From Actinomadura syzygii (lineage in GTDB: Bacteria > Actinomycetota > Actinomycetes > Streptosporangiales > Streptosporangiaceae), in NCBI RefSeq assembly GCF_008085905.1, contig NZ_VSFF01000005.1, positions 434,001 to 498,000 on the forward strand: 64,000 nt of DNA. The letters run 5' to 3'. The notes beneath the pieces are model-generated. The model did not search any database, was not told the origin of the DNA, and saw only the letters and a list, made by a program, of their open reading frames with translations. Below, piece by piece: positions 52,651 through 60,661 of the stretch (within the stretch, counting starts at the first letter, position 1; the number at the start of each line of letters is the position of its first letter). The position numbers and the translations under genes were made by a program.

Positions 52651-52697
52651 CGGTTCTCCGCAGGGCCGGTCAGAGAAAGGCCGCCTGCGGAGAACCG
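52651..52697 (+). terminator. 14-bp hairpin after the lectin gene
   Basis: CGGTTCTCCGCAGG (52651-52664) pairs perfectly with 52684-52697 across a 19-base loop, 25 bases past the stop. Confidence 0.7.
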
Positions 52698-52804
52698 CGC
52701 CAATCCGCGGATCGGCCCGGCTCGGAGGCGACAGGATTTTTCCTGTAAGGCTGGGTATTGGGGGCTTAGCTTGTGAGAAACCCCCTAGGTGTGAAGGACG
52801 CATC

Positions 52805-53086
52805 ATGCATCTCACCGGACGACTCACCGTCGCTGTCGCAGCGGCGACGCTCACGGGACCGCTGCTTTCCGTGCCGACCTCACGTGCGGCCGCCGCGCCG
52901 GACGTCACGTGCTTCTCCGGCAACCGCACCGCCACGCAGGACGGCTACCATCTCTCCGCGAACCTCTGCGACGGCCAGGGATTAACGGTCCTGATCCAGT
53001 TCGGCTCGGCCGCGGGCACCTACCGTTGCCGTACGGCGTTCGTGTGGAACGGCTTCCTGGGCGCGGACGGCTGCCGGCAGCAGTAG
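52805..53086 (+). CDS. Small secreted protein
   Basis: 93 aa. Signal peptide (HLTGRLTVAVAAATLTGPLL, cut near ASRAAAA), then about 60 mature residues with four Cys (VTCFSG, NLCDGQ, YRCRTA, DGCRQQ) that could form two disulfides. No family recognised. ATG at 52805 follows AAGGA. Secreted, compact and Cys-rich: perhaps an inhibitor or binding protein; this is speculation. Confidence 0.72.
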   Translation: MHLTGRLTVAVAAATLTGPLLSVPTSRAAAAPDVTCFSGNRTATQDGYHLSANLCDGQGLTVLIQFGSAAGTYRCRTAFVWNGFLGADGCRQQ

Positions 53087-53152
53087 CTCGCCCAGCCCGA
53101 CACCCGTGGAGTGCTTGCGGGAATTGGCGGCAGGGAGGGCGGGTCCGGCGTG

Positions 53153-53911
53153 ATGCACGGTTCGGGCGTGCGAAGGGAACCGGACGAGGTTCCCGCCGAG
53201 CGCGCCCGCCTGCTGGCCGCGAGCGCGCGTCTGGCCGACCAGGAGTCGCCGGACCTCAACCGCGTCCGGGAGGTCAACCGCCGGTACCGTGCGCTGCTGC
53301 CCGACGTGACCGTGGCCTGCTCTCCCGCCACCGGCGCGCCGGTGACCTGGCCGATCGACGTGTTCGGGCTTGACGGCATGTTCTGGGACTACGAGTCACC
53401 CGTTCGACGCCCGTCGTCCACGCGGCCGCCCGACTGGCTCGCCATGACGGGTGCGATGCGGTTGGCGGAACCGGTGGAGCACCCGCCGTTCGCCGTGGTC
53501 CCGGGCCCGGAGGTGCCGTTCGTTGTGCCGCGCGTCCTGGGTAGCCCCGGTGTGCGGGCGGTGATCGCCGCCGTGCCGGTCGGCAGGCACACCGGGTGGG
53601 CCGTCAGCTACTTCGGGCCACGGCCGGAAGGCGTCCGGCTGGTGAACCTGTGGGGCACGAACACCTACCCGAAGTACCGGGAGTCCGGTGGGGGCGGCTG
53701 GGACTGGGCCGTACCGAGAGTCGCCGACTACGACTTCGAGCTGTCCCCCTGGCTCGACTCCGGCAAACTGCTATGGCTCGATGCCACCTCGCTGCGGTCG
53801 GGGACGTCCGGCTGCCCGTTCGTGGACCTCCCCGGCCGCAGGCGCATCACGGTCATCAGGAACGGCCAGGTCCAGCACCTGGCATCCTTCGCCGGTCACG
53901 GCGCGGGCTGA
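53153..53911 (+). CDS. Unknown soluble protein
   Basis: 252 aa. Landmarks: ERARLLAASARLADQESPDL, APVTWPIDVFGLDGMFWDYE, VRAVIAAVPVGRHTGWAVSY, LVNLWGTNTYPKYRESGGGG, LSPWLDSGKLLWLDATSLRS. Rich in Trp/Pro/Tyr; mixed alpha/beta. I recognise no family, but codon bias is strong and the frame is clean. GTG at 53150 or ATG at 53153; GGGAGGG is 10-13 bases upstream. The next gene, also unknown, is on the same strand. Confidence 0.65.
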   Translation: MHGSGVRREPDEVPAERARLLAASARLADQESPDLNRVREVNRRYRALLPDVTVACSPATGAPVTWPIDVFGLDGMFWDYESPVRRPSSTRPPDWLAMTGAMRLAEPVEHPPFAVVPGPEVPFVVPRVLGSPGVRAVIAAVPVGRHTGWAVSYFGPRPEGVRLVNLWGTNTYPKYRESGGGGWDWAVPRVADYDFELSPWLDSGKLLWLDATSLRSGTSGCPFVDLPGRRRITVIRNGQVQHLASFAGHGAG

Positions 53912-53971
53912 CGATCAGCGCGGCACCCAGGTCCGGCACCACCGGGCACCGGCGTCGGCGACACTGTGAAC

Positions 53972-54310
53972 ATGCCCGTCCCGCCCGAACGCCTCAAAGA
54001 GCGCATCGGATACATCGTCAATCAGCATGGCACCCGGCACAGGCCGAGGCTAGAAGACGTGACCATCACCTGGCGCGGATCGTTCGGCTACCTGATCGGC
54101 TGGGACGGCTTCCTCCCCGGCATGAACGAGAAGATCGAACTCTGCCGGATCGAATACCTCGGCGACGATGAAGAATGGGGATTCGCGATATACGACCCGG
54201 CCACCGAAACCTACGTCCCCGGCCAGCTCGCCACCGGCCGGGACACCGGCCACCCCACCGAGGCATTCGACACCGCCGCCGTCATCCACCTCGCCGATTA
54301 CACCGCGTGA
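53972..54310 (+). CDS. Unknown small protein
   Basis: 112 aa. PPERLKERIGYIVNQHGTRH, SFGYLIGWDGFLPGMNEKIE, EEWGFAIYDPATETYVPGQL, FDTAAVIHLADYTA. A compact acidic beta-rich protein, no family assigned. GTG at 53966 or ATG at 53972, both without a clear ribosome-binding site. It follows the 252-aa unknown gene at 60 bases. Confidence 0.65.
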   Translation: MPVPPERLKERIGYIVNQHGTRHRPRLEDVTITWRGSFGYLIGWDGFLPGMNEKIELCRIEYLGDDEEWGFAIYDPATETYVPGQLATGRDTGHPTEAFDTAAVIHLADYTA

Positions 54311-54370
54311 TCATCAGCACTGCCCACGACCCACAAGGAACTTCTGCGGGGCTGCACTAGTACGAGGGCG

Positions 54371-54550
54371 TCAGTGGTGTTTCACCTGCTGGACGAGGTC
54401 GGCAAACGCCTGTGGTGTGAGGACGAGGTGCCCTGCGCTTGGAGCCTTGCTGTCCCGAACGCCGATCCCCGCACCAAGTTCAGCGACCTCGATGCAGTCG
54501 GACTGGGTCGAAGTACTGCCGCTGTAGCTGCTCTTGCGCCAGGTGATCAT
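54371..54550 (-). CDS. DUF397 protein (WhiJ-cassette small protein)
   Basis: 59 aa. WRKSSYSGSTSTQSDCIEVA, then VRDSKAPSAGHLVLTPQAFA is the DUF397 signature. DUF397 genes accompany XRE/DUF5753 regulators and RsbW-like ATPases in actinomycetes (whiJ, abaA-type loci) and are thought to modulate the regulator. Its ATG overlaps the stop of the regulator gene (ATGA). Confidence 0.93.
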   Translation of the reverse strand: MITWRKSSYSGSTSTQSDCIEVAELGAGIGVRDSKAPSAGHLVLTPQAFADLVQQVKHH

Positions 54551-55356
54551 AAAAATCGCTCCATCGTCTTGATGAGCATGCTTCGGGAGGCGTCTTTGGG
54601 TAGTGCCACGTCCCCAATGAGGTCGAACCACACCCTGTACGAGGCTATATCGGTCGCATCTTGTACGAGCCGCCCACCGCCGTGAGCAGCCGCGTAGACC
54701 GTATCCGCCCCGGCCACAGTCATGATTTTGAAAGACCCGTCGCGGCCGACATGCGCGCCGGCGGTCCTTGGGACGAGCCTGATCGAGGCGTTGGGGAGCG
54801 CGGCGAACTCGATGAGCCGGTTGAGCTGCTCGCGCATGATCCCGGCCGAACCGACGGGTTGTTCTATGACGCCTTGGTCGAGAATGACCCACACGCGGGG
54901 ACGCGGCTTGCGGGTGAGGCAGTCCTGACGCTTGAGACGTGCCCTGACGCCTTCCTCGGGGTCCTCGACACCGGCGGCCGTGAACATGGCCCGGATGTAG
55001 CCCTCTGTTTGGAGGAGTCCGGGGATCCAGCCGAGTTCCCATATCCGGAGCTCGGAGGACCTGGACTCAAGATCCGAATGGGTTTTGAACCATTCGACGT
55101 CATGTCCCGCCTTGGCGAACTTCACCAAGCGCTGAAAGAAGTGGCCGAGGCTCCAAGCTTTGTCGATCTTGATTGCGTGTGCTGCCTGGAGTTTGGTCTC
55201 GCCGGACTCAACACGTGCGATCAGCGAGCGATCTCGATCGATCAGGTCGCCGACGGCGGCTAGCGACAGGCCGCGCTCTACTCGTTGTCTTCGCAGCTCA
55301 GCGGCTATGAGGTCCCATAGATTGCGGTCTGGATCGAATCCCGGGCGCGTTCGCAT
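54547..55356 (-). CDS. XRE regulator with DUF5753 domain (WhiJ-like)
   Basis: 269 aa. Helix-turn-helix at about 13-65 (LIAAELRRQRVERGLSLAAV, LIDRDRSLIARVESGETKLQ). DUF5753 follows: IWELGWIPGLLQTEGYIRAM, VWVILDQGVIEQPVGSAGIM, FAALPNASIRLVPRTAGAH, and the YRVWFDLIGDVALPKDASR end. In Streptomyces, WhiJ-like regulators of this build control developmental genes with DUF397 and ATPase partners. Divergent from the RsbW-like gene at 55458 across 101 bases. Confidence 0.93.
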   Translation of the reverse strand: MRTRPGFDPDRNLWDLIAAELRRQRVERGLSLAAVGDLIDRDRSLIARVESGETKLQAAHAIKIDKAWSLGHFFQRLVKFAKAGHDVEWFKTHSDLESRSSELRIWELGWIPGLLQTEGYIRAMFTAAGVEDPEEGVRARLKRQDCLTRKPRPRVWVILDQGVIEQPVGSAGIMREQLNRLIEFAALPNASIRLVPRTAGAHVGRDGSFKIMTVAGADTVYAAAHGGGRLVQDATDIASYRVWFDLIGDVALPKDASRSMLIKTMERFL

Positions 55357-55457
55357 CGCTCACCTTCGCGTGTTGAGCTTGATGAACTCCCATAGCCACC
55401 GTACGACCGCAGGGCGCACTCTTGCCGGGAGATCGGCGAAATAGAGAGGCGGGTGAA

Positions 55458-55895
55458 ATGGGAGCGAAAGTTGCGCACGTGGGCGAGTTGGACATTTCTT
55501 GTTCGGCTGCTCGGGCTGTGTCGCGGCGGGTTCGGGGGTTGGTGGAGAGGCGGCTTCTTGAATGGGGGCTTTCGAAGATCCTCGATGATGTTCTGCTGAT
55601 CGTCGGGGAATTGGTCGCCAATGCGGTCGAGAGCACGCCCGGCGAAGAGATCCGGGTCCGGTTCAGGCGGGACGGGGCCTGCGTCGTTGTGGCGGTGTGG
55701 GATTCGTCGGGGCATCTGCCGGTGCTGCGGCCCGTCGTGGAGGTCGATGACGTGCGTCCCGACCCGTGCGCTTTGGAGCCGGGCCATGAAGAAGGCGGGC
55801 GCGGGCTCCAGATCGTGCGGGCGCTGGCGTCCGGCTACGGGGTCACGATGACGCGGCCGGTGGGGAAATGGGTCTGGGCGGAGATCTCGTGCTGA
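55458..55895 (+). CDS. RsbW-like ATP-binding protein (HATPase_c_2), WhiJ cassette, copy 2
   Basis: 145 aa. N box LLIVGELVANAVESTPGEE, G1 VAVWDSSGHLPVLRP, G2 EEGGRGLQIVRALASGYGV. The ATPase partner of the DUF5753/DUF397 genes; close paralogue of the protein at 49709 but without its N-terminal extension. ATG at 55458. Overlaps the next gene by seven bases. Confidence 0.9.
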   Translation: MGAKVAHVGELDISCSAARAVSRRVRGLVERRLLEWGLSKILDDVLLIVGELVANAVESTPGEEIRVRFRRDGACVVVAVWDSSGHLPVLRPVVEVDDVRPDPCALEPGHEEGGRGLQIVRALASGYGVTMTRPVGKWVWAEISC

Positions 55896-56206
55896 CGCGC
55901 TGGCGCAGGCGGCGGGCCGTCCGGTATCTCGATGTGCTGGCGCTCGCGGTCAAGGCGCGCGGATGGCGATGCGTGAAGCTTTACGGGCGCGAATTCCCCA
56001 AGCCGATGCTGTGGGTCTACGCGAGTGGAGTCGCGGAGGACGTCGGGGTTGTCGTCGGGGTGTGCGCCGTGCCCGGTGGGTCTTGGGCCTATCACGATGT
56101 GAAGAAGGGGCGTTCCGGCTATCTGGTTCCGTGCGGGGACGCCAAGGCGGCGGCCGAGCAGATCGACCTGTTATTGAAGCACCGGATGTTCCCGTCCACC
56201 TGGTAG
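55889..56206 (+). CDS. Unknown small protein coupled to the WhiJ-cassette ATPase
   Basis: 105 aa. VLTRWRRRRAVRYLDVLALA, then GWRCVKLYGREFPKPMLWVY, VGVVVGVCAVPGGSWAYHDV and AAAEQIDLLLKHRMF. GTG at 55889 overlaps the ATPase stop and has GGAG six bases upstream, so it is probably co-translated. Similar small proteins follow such ATPases in other actinomycetes (recalled); function unknown. Confidence 0.78.
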   Translation: MLTRWRRRRAVRYLDVLALAVKARGWRCVKLYGREFPKPMLWVYASGVAEDVGVVVGVCAVPGGSWAYHDVKKGRSGYLVPCGDAKAAAEQIDLLLKHRMFPSTW

Positions 56207-56258
56207 TGGAAGGGCGTCCGGGTGACGGCTTTCCAGCCCATCACCCGGACGATGAGGG

Positions 56259-57497
56259 TCAGCGGAGGGTGGCGGTGGTCAGCGGTTTGCCCAGGGCGCC
56301 GCCCTTGGCCCAGGTGTTGAAGGGGAGTTGCCAGAGGCCCCAGCCGTTCGTCCAGGCGAGGTTGCGTTTCGTGCCCGTAATGGTGACGAGGTCGCCTCGG
56401 TAGGACCAGTGGAAGAACCACTGGGCGTCGGCGGCGGGGGAGCGGGCGCAGCCGTGGCTACAGTTGCGGTTGCCCAGGCAGGACGGGTCGTCCATGTTCT
56501 GGTGGATGTACTCGCCGCTGTTGGAGATGCGGGTCGCCCACGGGACCTTCTCGTCGTACCAGCCCGGGTCGCCCTTCTTCTTGCCGGGCGGGCGCATCCG
56601 CTCCAGGCGGACGTGGTCCATCGTGAGGTGGATGCCGCTGGTGGTGAGCAGGTGGTCGACGCCGTCCGCCTGGACGTCGCCGCCGGTGCCGAGGCTGACG
56701 CCCCACGTCCGGATGACGCGGCCGTTCTTCCGCACGACGGCGCGGTGCGTCTTCGAGTTGATGTTGACGGTGTGCGAGTCGCCGATCCGGAAGCTCCGGG
56801 TGATGTCGCGGTCGCCGTAGACGTCGTCGCCGATCTTGAGCCCGGCGTAGTGGACGGTCACGCTGACCTTCTGCCGCGGCTTCCACGGGTGCTTCGGCCG
56901 GAAGACGATCGACGGGAGGCCGTTGAACGACTCCCCGGCGGACAGCCAGCGCCACGCGCCCTCGGTCGGGGTGGACGACGAGATCTCGATGCTGCGCTCG
57001 ATCGCGGCCTTGGCCTTCTCCGGCACGGCTTTGTTGAACTGGACGAACACCGGCATCCCGGTGCCGACCGTCTCGTTCTCGCTCGGCACGACGTTGTTGA
57101 CGCGGGTCGCGGCGGTGGCGCGGGAGGCGCGGAACGCGCTCGTCGCCGTCGTCGACTTGCCCTTCGTGGACGTCGCCGTCGCGGACACCTGGTAGCTCGC
57201 CCCGGGCCGCAGCGTCCACTGCGAGCGCCAGCGCGTCTTGTCGGGGGACAGGGCACCCGGCACTTCGGCGCCCTTCAACTTCACCGACACCTGGCCGAGC
57301 GTCCCGCCGGACGCGGTGACCGTGACGCCCTGGTCCGGACGGGCCTTGCCGTTGCCGTCCGCGGGGGTGATCGTCACTTTGGGGGAGCCGTCCTCGCCGC
57401 CCTTCGCGGTCGTCCCGCCGCCGCCGGTGTCCGAGCCTCCGCCGCATGCCGTCGCCAACCCCAGGACCAGGGCCAGCACCATGGCCTTACCTCGCAC
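56259..57497 (-). CDS. L,D-transpeptidase lipoprotein with Ig-like domains
   Basis: Cross-links peptidoglycan (3-3 links). 412 aa. Lipobox ATAC (Cys18), two Ig-like domains (about 40-125 and 130-245: VTITPADGNGKARPDQGVTV, RVNNVVPSENETVGTGMPVF), then the YkuD domain (about 245-380). Catalytic motif IHQNMDDPSCLGNRNCSHGC with the nucleophile Cys in SHGCARSP. A C-terminal extension (NLAWTNGWGLWQLPFNTWAK) is usual for actinobacterial LdtMt2-like enzymes. GTG at 57497 follows GGGAGAG. Confidence 0.95.
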   Translation of the reverse strand: MRGKAMVLALVLGLATACGGGSDTGGGGTTAKGGEDGSPKVTITPADGNGKARPDQGVTVTASGGTLGQVSVKLKGAEVPGALSPDKTRWRSQWTLRPGASYQVSATATSTKGKSTTATSAFRASRATAATRVNNVVPSENETVGTGMPVFVQFNKAVPEKAKAAIERSIEISSSTPTEGAWRWLSAGESFNGLPSIVFRPKHPWKPRQKVSVTVHYAGLKIGDDVYGDRDITRSFRIGDSHTVNINSKTHRAVVRKNGRVIRTWGVSLGTGGDVQADGVDHLLTTSGIHLTMDHVRLERMRPPGKKKGDPGWYDEKVPWATRISNSGEYIHQNMDDPSCLGNRNCSHGCARSPAADAQWFFHWSYRGDLVTITGTKRNLAWTNGWGLWQLPFNTWAKGGALGKPLTTATLR

Positions 57498-57893
57498 CGC
57501 TCTCCCTCATCAGCCCGCCGGTCCGCACACCGGCTACAAGATCGCTCACGGAACGGTCCGGGCGCCGCCCGGCCCACCGCGGAGGGCGGGACGGTCGGAT
57601 CACGGCCTCCGATGCTTGTGACGTCCATGGTCCCGCGAAGGTTCACCGCTCGTGGCCGGTTCCAGGATCTTCCGCGCTTCATTGTGACAGGGCTTCCGCT
57701 TTGCCGTCGCGATGCGGGTTCGTTGGGATGTCAACGCAGGTCAGAAGCACTTTCGATCTTCTCTTCAAGAATGCGGCGGGGGCGGTTAAAAGCGGCGGGC
57801 CGGGGCGTGGCGCGCTGCGATCCTGATCCTGGCCGCCCGTGACGGCGCCGCACAGTCACCTTCCGGTGAGTTCTTGTCTGTGAGGGGACCACG
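57498..57893. other. Gene-free region between the L,D-transpeptidase and exopolysaccharide genes
   Basis: About 395 bases shared by two divergent genes. No convincing frame. The right part (57720-57800) is lower in GC (CACTTTCGATCTTCTCTTCAA) and probably holds the promoter of the polysaccharide operon. No repeat seen. Confidence 0.4.
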
Positions 57894-59336
57894 ATGAGAG
57901 CCCAGGGGTTGAGTACGTCCGTCGACCCGGATGCGGGCCTGGCGGACCTCGGCCAGGGCGCGGCCGTCCTCGCCCCCGTCGTCCCGTACCGCCGCGCCGT
58001 CGGCGGCGCGCGGATCCTCGCCGTCCTCGTCCCGGTGTGCCTCGCCGTGGCGGACGGCTGGGCCATGGCCGTCGCGGTCGCGGTCGCGCGGCCGGGCGGC
58101 GTCGTCCCCGGCACGGCGGGCGTCGCGGCCGTCGCGTGCAACGCGGCGGGCGGGCTCTACCGGACGCGCCGCAGCCCCTCCCTCTTCGCCGACGCGCCGC
58201 CGCTGCTCGCCCGGATCCTGCTCGTCGGCGGGTTCGCGGCGATCCTGCTGGACGGCGGGTACGGCGCCGCGCTGCTGATCACCGCGCTCGCCGGGACGAC
58301 GTCGCTCGCCGCCCGCGCGTTCGCCAACGCCTCCGTCCGGACGTACCGGTGCCGCCGCACCCGGTCCCGCGCCGCGCTGATCGTCGGGACCGGCCGGACC
58401 GCCGCGCACCTCGCGTCCGTGCTGCGCGACCACGGCGAGCTCGGCCTCGCGGCGGTCGGGCAGCTCGCCACCGAGGCGCCCACGGGCCATCAGGAGGCGG
58501 CTCCCTCGGCGCCCGTGCTCGGCGAGCTGTCCGACCTGCCCGCGCTGGTCGAGGGGCACGGCGTCGACACACTGGTCGTGGTCGCCGAGGACCTGCGCGC
58601 CGAGCACCTGGCCGCCGTGCTGCGCGTGTCGTTCGGGCTGCCGTGCGAGACGCTCCTCGTCCGGCCGCCGTGGGACGTCGTCCCGGTGGCGGCGGCGCGG
58701 CGCGAGTACGTCGCCGGGCTGCCGTGCGCGCGGGTCACCTGGGGGCTCCGCGAACCCGCCGCGCGACGCGCGAAACGGCTGCTCGACATCGTCGTCGGCC
58801 TGGCGCTCCTCGTCCTCGCGCTGCCGGTGCTCGCCGCGTGCGCGGCCGCCGTGCGGCTGGAGGACGGGCCCGGCGTGCTGTTCCGGCAGCGCCGCGTCGG
58901 CCTCGGCGGGGAGGAGTTCGTCCTGCTGAAGTTCCGGACGTTGAAGCACGTCGAGGAGCGCGAGTCCGACACCCGCTGGACGGTCACCGGCGCCGACCGC
59001 ACCGGCCGCGTCGGCCGCTTCCTGCGCGCCAGCTCCCTGGACGAGCTGCCGCAGCTGTGGAACGTCGTCCGGGGCGACATGAGCCTGGTCGGGCCGCGCC
59101 CGGAGCGCCCGCACTTCGTGGAGCAGTTCTCCCGCACCTGTCCGGGCTACGTGCTGCGGCACCGCGTCCCGGCGGGGATCACCGGCTGGGCGCAGGTCCA
59201 CGGGTTCCGCGGGGACACCTCGATCGAGCTGCGCGCCCGCCTCGACAACCACTACATCGACCACTGGACGTTCGCCGGGGACCTGCGGATCCTGCTGCTC
59301 ACCGTGCGCGCGCTGATCGTCCGGGACGCGGGATGA
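57894..59336 (+). CDS. Polyprenyl glycosylphosphotransferase (initiating sugar transferase)
   Basis: Starts exopolysaccharide units by moving a sugar phosphate from a UDP-sugar to undecaprenyl phosphate. 480 aa: four to five N-terminal helices (about 30-130), a CoA-binding-like soluble domain (RAALIVGTGRTAAHLASVLR, about 155-260), then the catalytic domain: KRLLDIVVGLALLVLALPVL, RQRRVGLGGEEFVLLKFRTL, SSLDELPQLWNVVRGDMSLV, GPRPERPHFVEQF, GITGWAQVHGFRGDT. WcaJ/WbaP type. ATG at 57894 follows GAGGGGA. First gene of the operon; the stop overlaps the next start (ATGA). Confidence 0.94.
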   Translation: MRAQGLSTSVDPDAGLADLGQGAAVLAPVVPYRRAVGGARILAVLVPVCLAVADGWAMAVAVAVARPGGVVPGTAGVAAVACNAAGGLYRTRRSPSLFADAPPLLARILLVGGFAAILLDGGYGAALLITALAGTTSLAARAFANASVRTYRCRRTRSRAALIVGTGRTAAHLASVLRDHGELGLAAVGQLATEAPTGHQEAAPSAPVLGELSDLPALVEGHGVDTLVVVAEDLRAEHLAAVLRVSFGLPCETLLVRPPWDVVPVAAARREYVAGLPCARVTWGLREPAARRAKRLLDIVVGLALLVLALPVLAACAAAVRLEDGPGVLFRQRRVGLGGEEFVLLKFRTLKHVEERESDTRWTVTGADRTGRVGRFLRASSLDELPQLWNVVRGDMSLVGPRPERPHFVEQFSRTCPGYVLRHRVPAGITGWAQVHGFRGDTSIELRARLDNHYIDHWTFAGDLRILLLTVRALIVRDAG

Positions 59337-60661
59337 GCGCCGTCGCGTCGCTGCCCGTCCGGCTCCCGGCGCCGCCGCGGCGGCCGAGCTGGCTCGTCGC
59401 GGCGACCGTGGCGAGCGTCGGGATCCCGGCCGGGACGCGGACGGTCGGCTCCGGCGCCCAGGTCACCCCCGCCGACGTCGCCACCGCATGCCTGGTCGCG
59501 GTCGCCGCGTTCCTGCTGGTCACCGGGCGGGCGGAGCTGCCGCGCCGGGCGCTGCCCGCGTTCGGGCCGCTGGTCGCCGGGCTCGGGATCAGCACCGTGT
59601 GCTCGGCGGACACCGCGTCCAGCCTGCCGGGGTTCGTCCGGGACGCGCAGGTCTTCGTGCTCGTCCCGCTGGCCGTGGTCGTGCTCGTCCGGGACCGCCG
59701 CGACTTCGCGATCGTGTGCGGGTCGGTCCTCGGGCTCGGGCTCGCGGAGGCCGTGTTCGGGATCTGGCAGGCGCTCACCGAGCACGGCGCCGCCATGGAC
59801 GGACGGAACATCCGCGCGGTCGGCACGTTCGGCGCGACCGACGTGATGGCCATGTCCGTCGTCGCCGGGATCGCGTTCCTCGTGCTGACCTCGCTCGGGC
59901 TGGCCGCGCCGGGACGCGGCGTCGCCGCCGTCCTCGGCGCGCTCGCCGGGCTCGGCGTCCTCGGCGCCGCGCTCGCCCTCGCGCTCAGCCGGGGCACCTG
60001 GGTCGCGCTCGGCGCCGCCGCCGTCCTGGTCCTCGTCGTGTTCGACCGGTGGACGGCCGTGAAGGTGCTGGCCTGCTGCGCGGCGCTGCTCGTCGTGACG
60101 GGCGCGGGCGCGGGCGGCGGCGCGCAGGCCGTCGTCGACCGGTCGCGCTCCCTCGCCGGGACGGTCGGCGCCCCCGACCGCTCCGTGGACGACCGCTACC
60201 ACCTGTGGTCGGCCGCCCTGCGCATCTGGGAGGACCATCCCGGGACCGGCGTCGGCGTGAAGAACTTCCCCGCCTACCGCGACACGTACGCGGGGATCGA
60301 GCTGTCGTCGGGGAGCGAGACGTCCGACCCCGTCCACGGGTACGTGCGGCAGCCGCTGCTGTCGCCGCACAACGAGTACCTGCTGTTCCTGTCCGAGCAG
60401 GGCGTGTTCGGGTTCGCGGGGCTGTCGGCGCTCGGCGCCGTGCTCGCCGCCGGGCTGTGGGCGCGCCGCCGCGTCCGCGACCCGTTCTGGCTCGCGGGCG
60501 TCGCGCTGCTCGCGTTCCTGCTGGTCAACTTCCTGTACGCGGACCTCGGCGGGCCGACCTGCGCGCTCACCGCCGTCGTGATCGGGGTCGTCGCGTCGCG
60601 CTCCCTCGGGAACGTGCGCGACTTCGGGAAGGCGCGGGACCCCAAGAAGGTGCGGTCATGA
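59333..60661 (+). CDS. O-antigen ligase-like membrane protein (Wzy/WaaL type)
   Basis: 442 aa, about ten to twelve predicted helices. The large extracytoplasmic loop holds LWSAALRIWEDHPGTGVGVK, then YVRQPLLSPHNEYLLFLSEQ and GVFGFAGLSALG. The H-N-x-(Y/L) segment with nearby Glu is typical of the Wzy_C/O-antigen-ligase domain, which polymerises or ligates lipid-linked glycans. Starts and ends with ATGA overlaps, so it is tightly coupled to both neighbours. Confidence 0.88.
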   Translation: MSAVASLPVRLPAPPRRPSWLVAATVASVGIPAGTRTVGSGAQVTPADVATACLVAVAAFLLVTGRAELPRRALPAFGPLVAGLGISTVCSADTASSLPGFVRDAQVFVLVPLAVVVLVRDRRDFAIVCGSVLGLGLAEAVFGIWQALTEHGAAMDGRNIRAVGTFGATDVMAMSVVAGIAFLVLTSLGLAAPGRGVAAVLGALAGLGVLGAALALALSRGTWVALGAAAVLVLVVFDRWTAVKVLACCAALLVVTGAGAGGGAQAVVDRSRSLAGTVGAPDRSVDDRYHLWSAALRIWEDHPGTGVGVKNFPAYRDTYAGIELSSGSETSDPVHGYVRQPLLSPHNEYLLFLSEQGVFGFAGLSALGAVLAAGLWARRRVRDPFWLAGVALLAFLLVNFLYADLGGPTCALTAVVIGVVASRSLGNVRDFGKARDPKKVRS

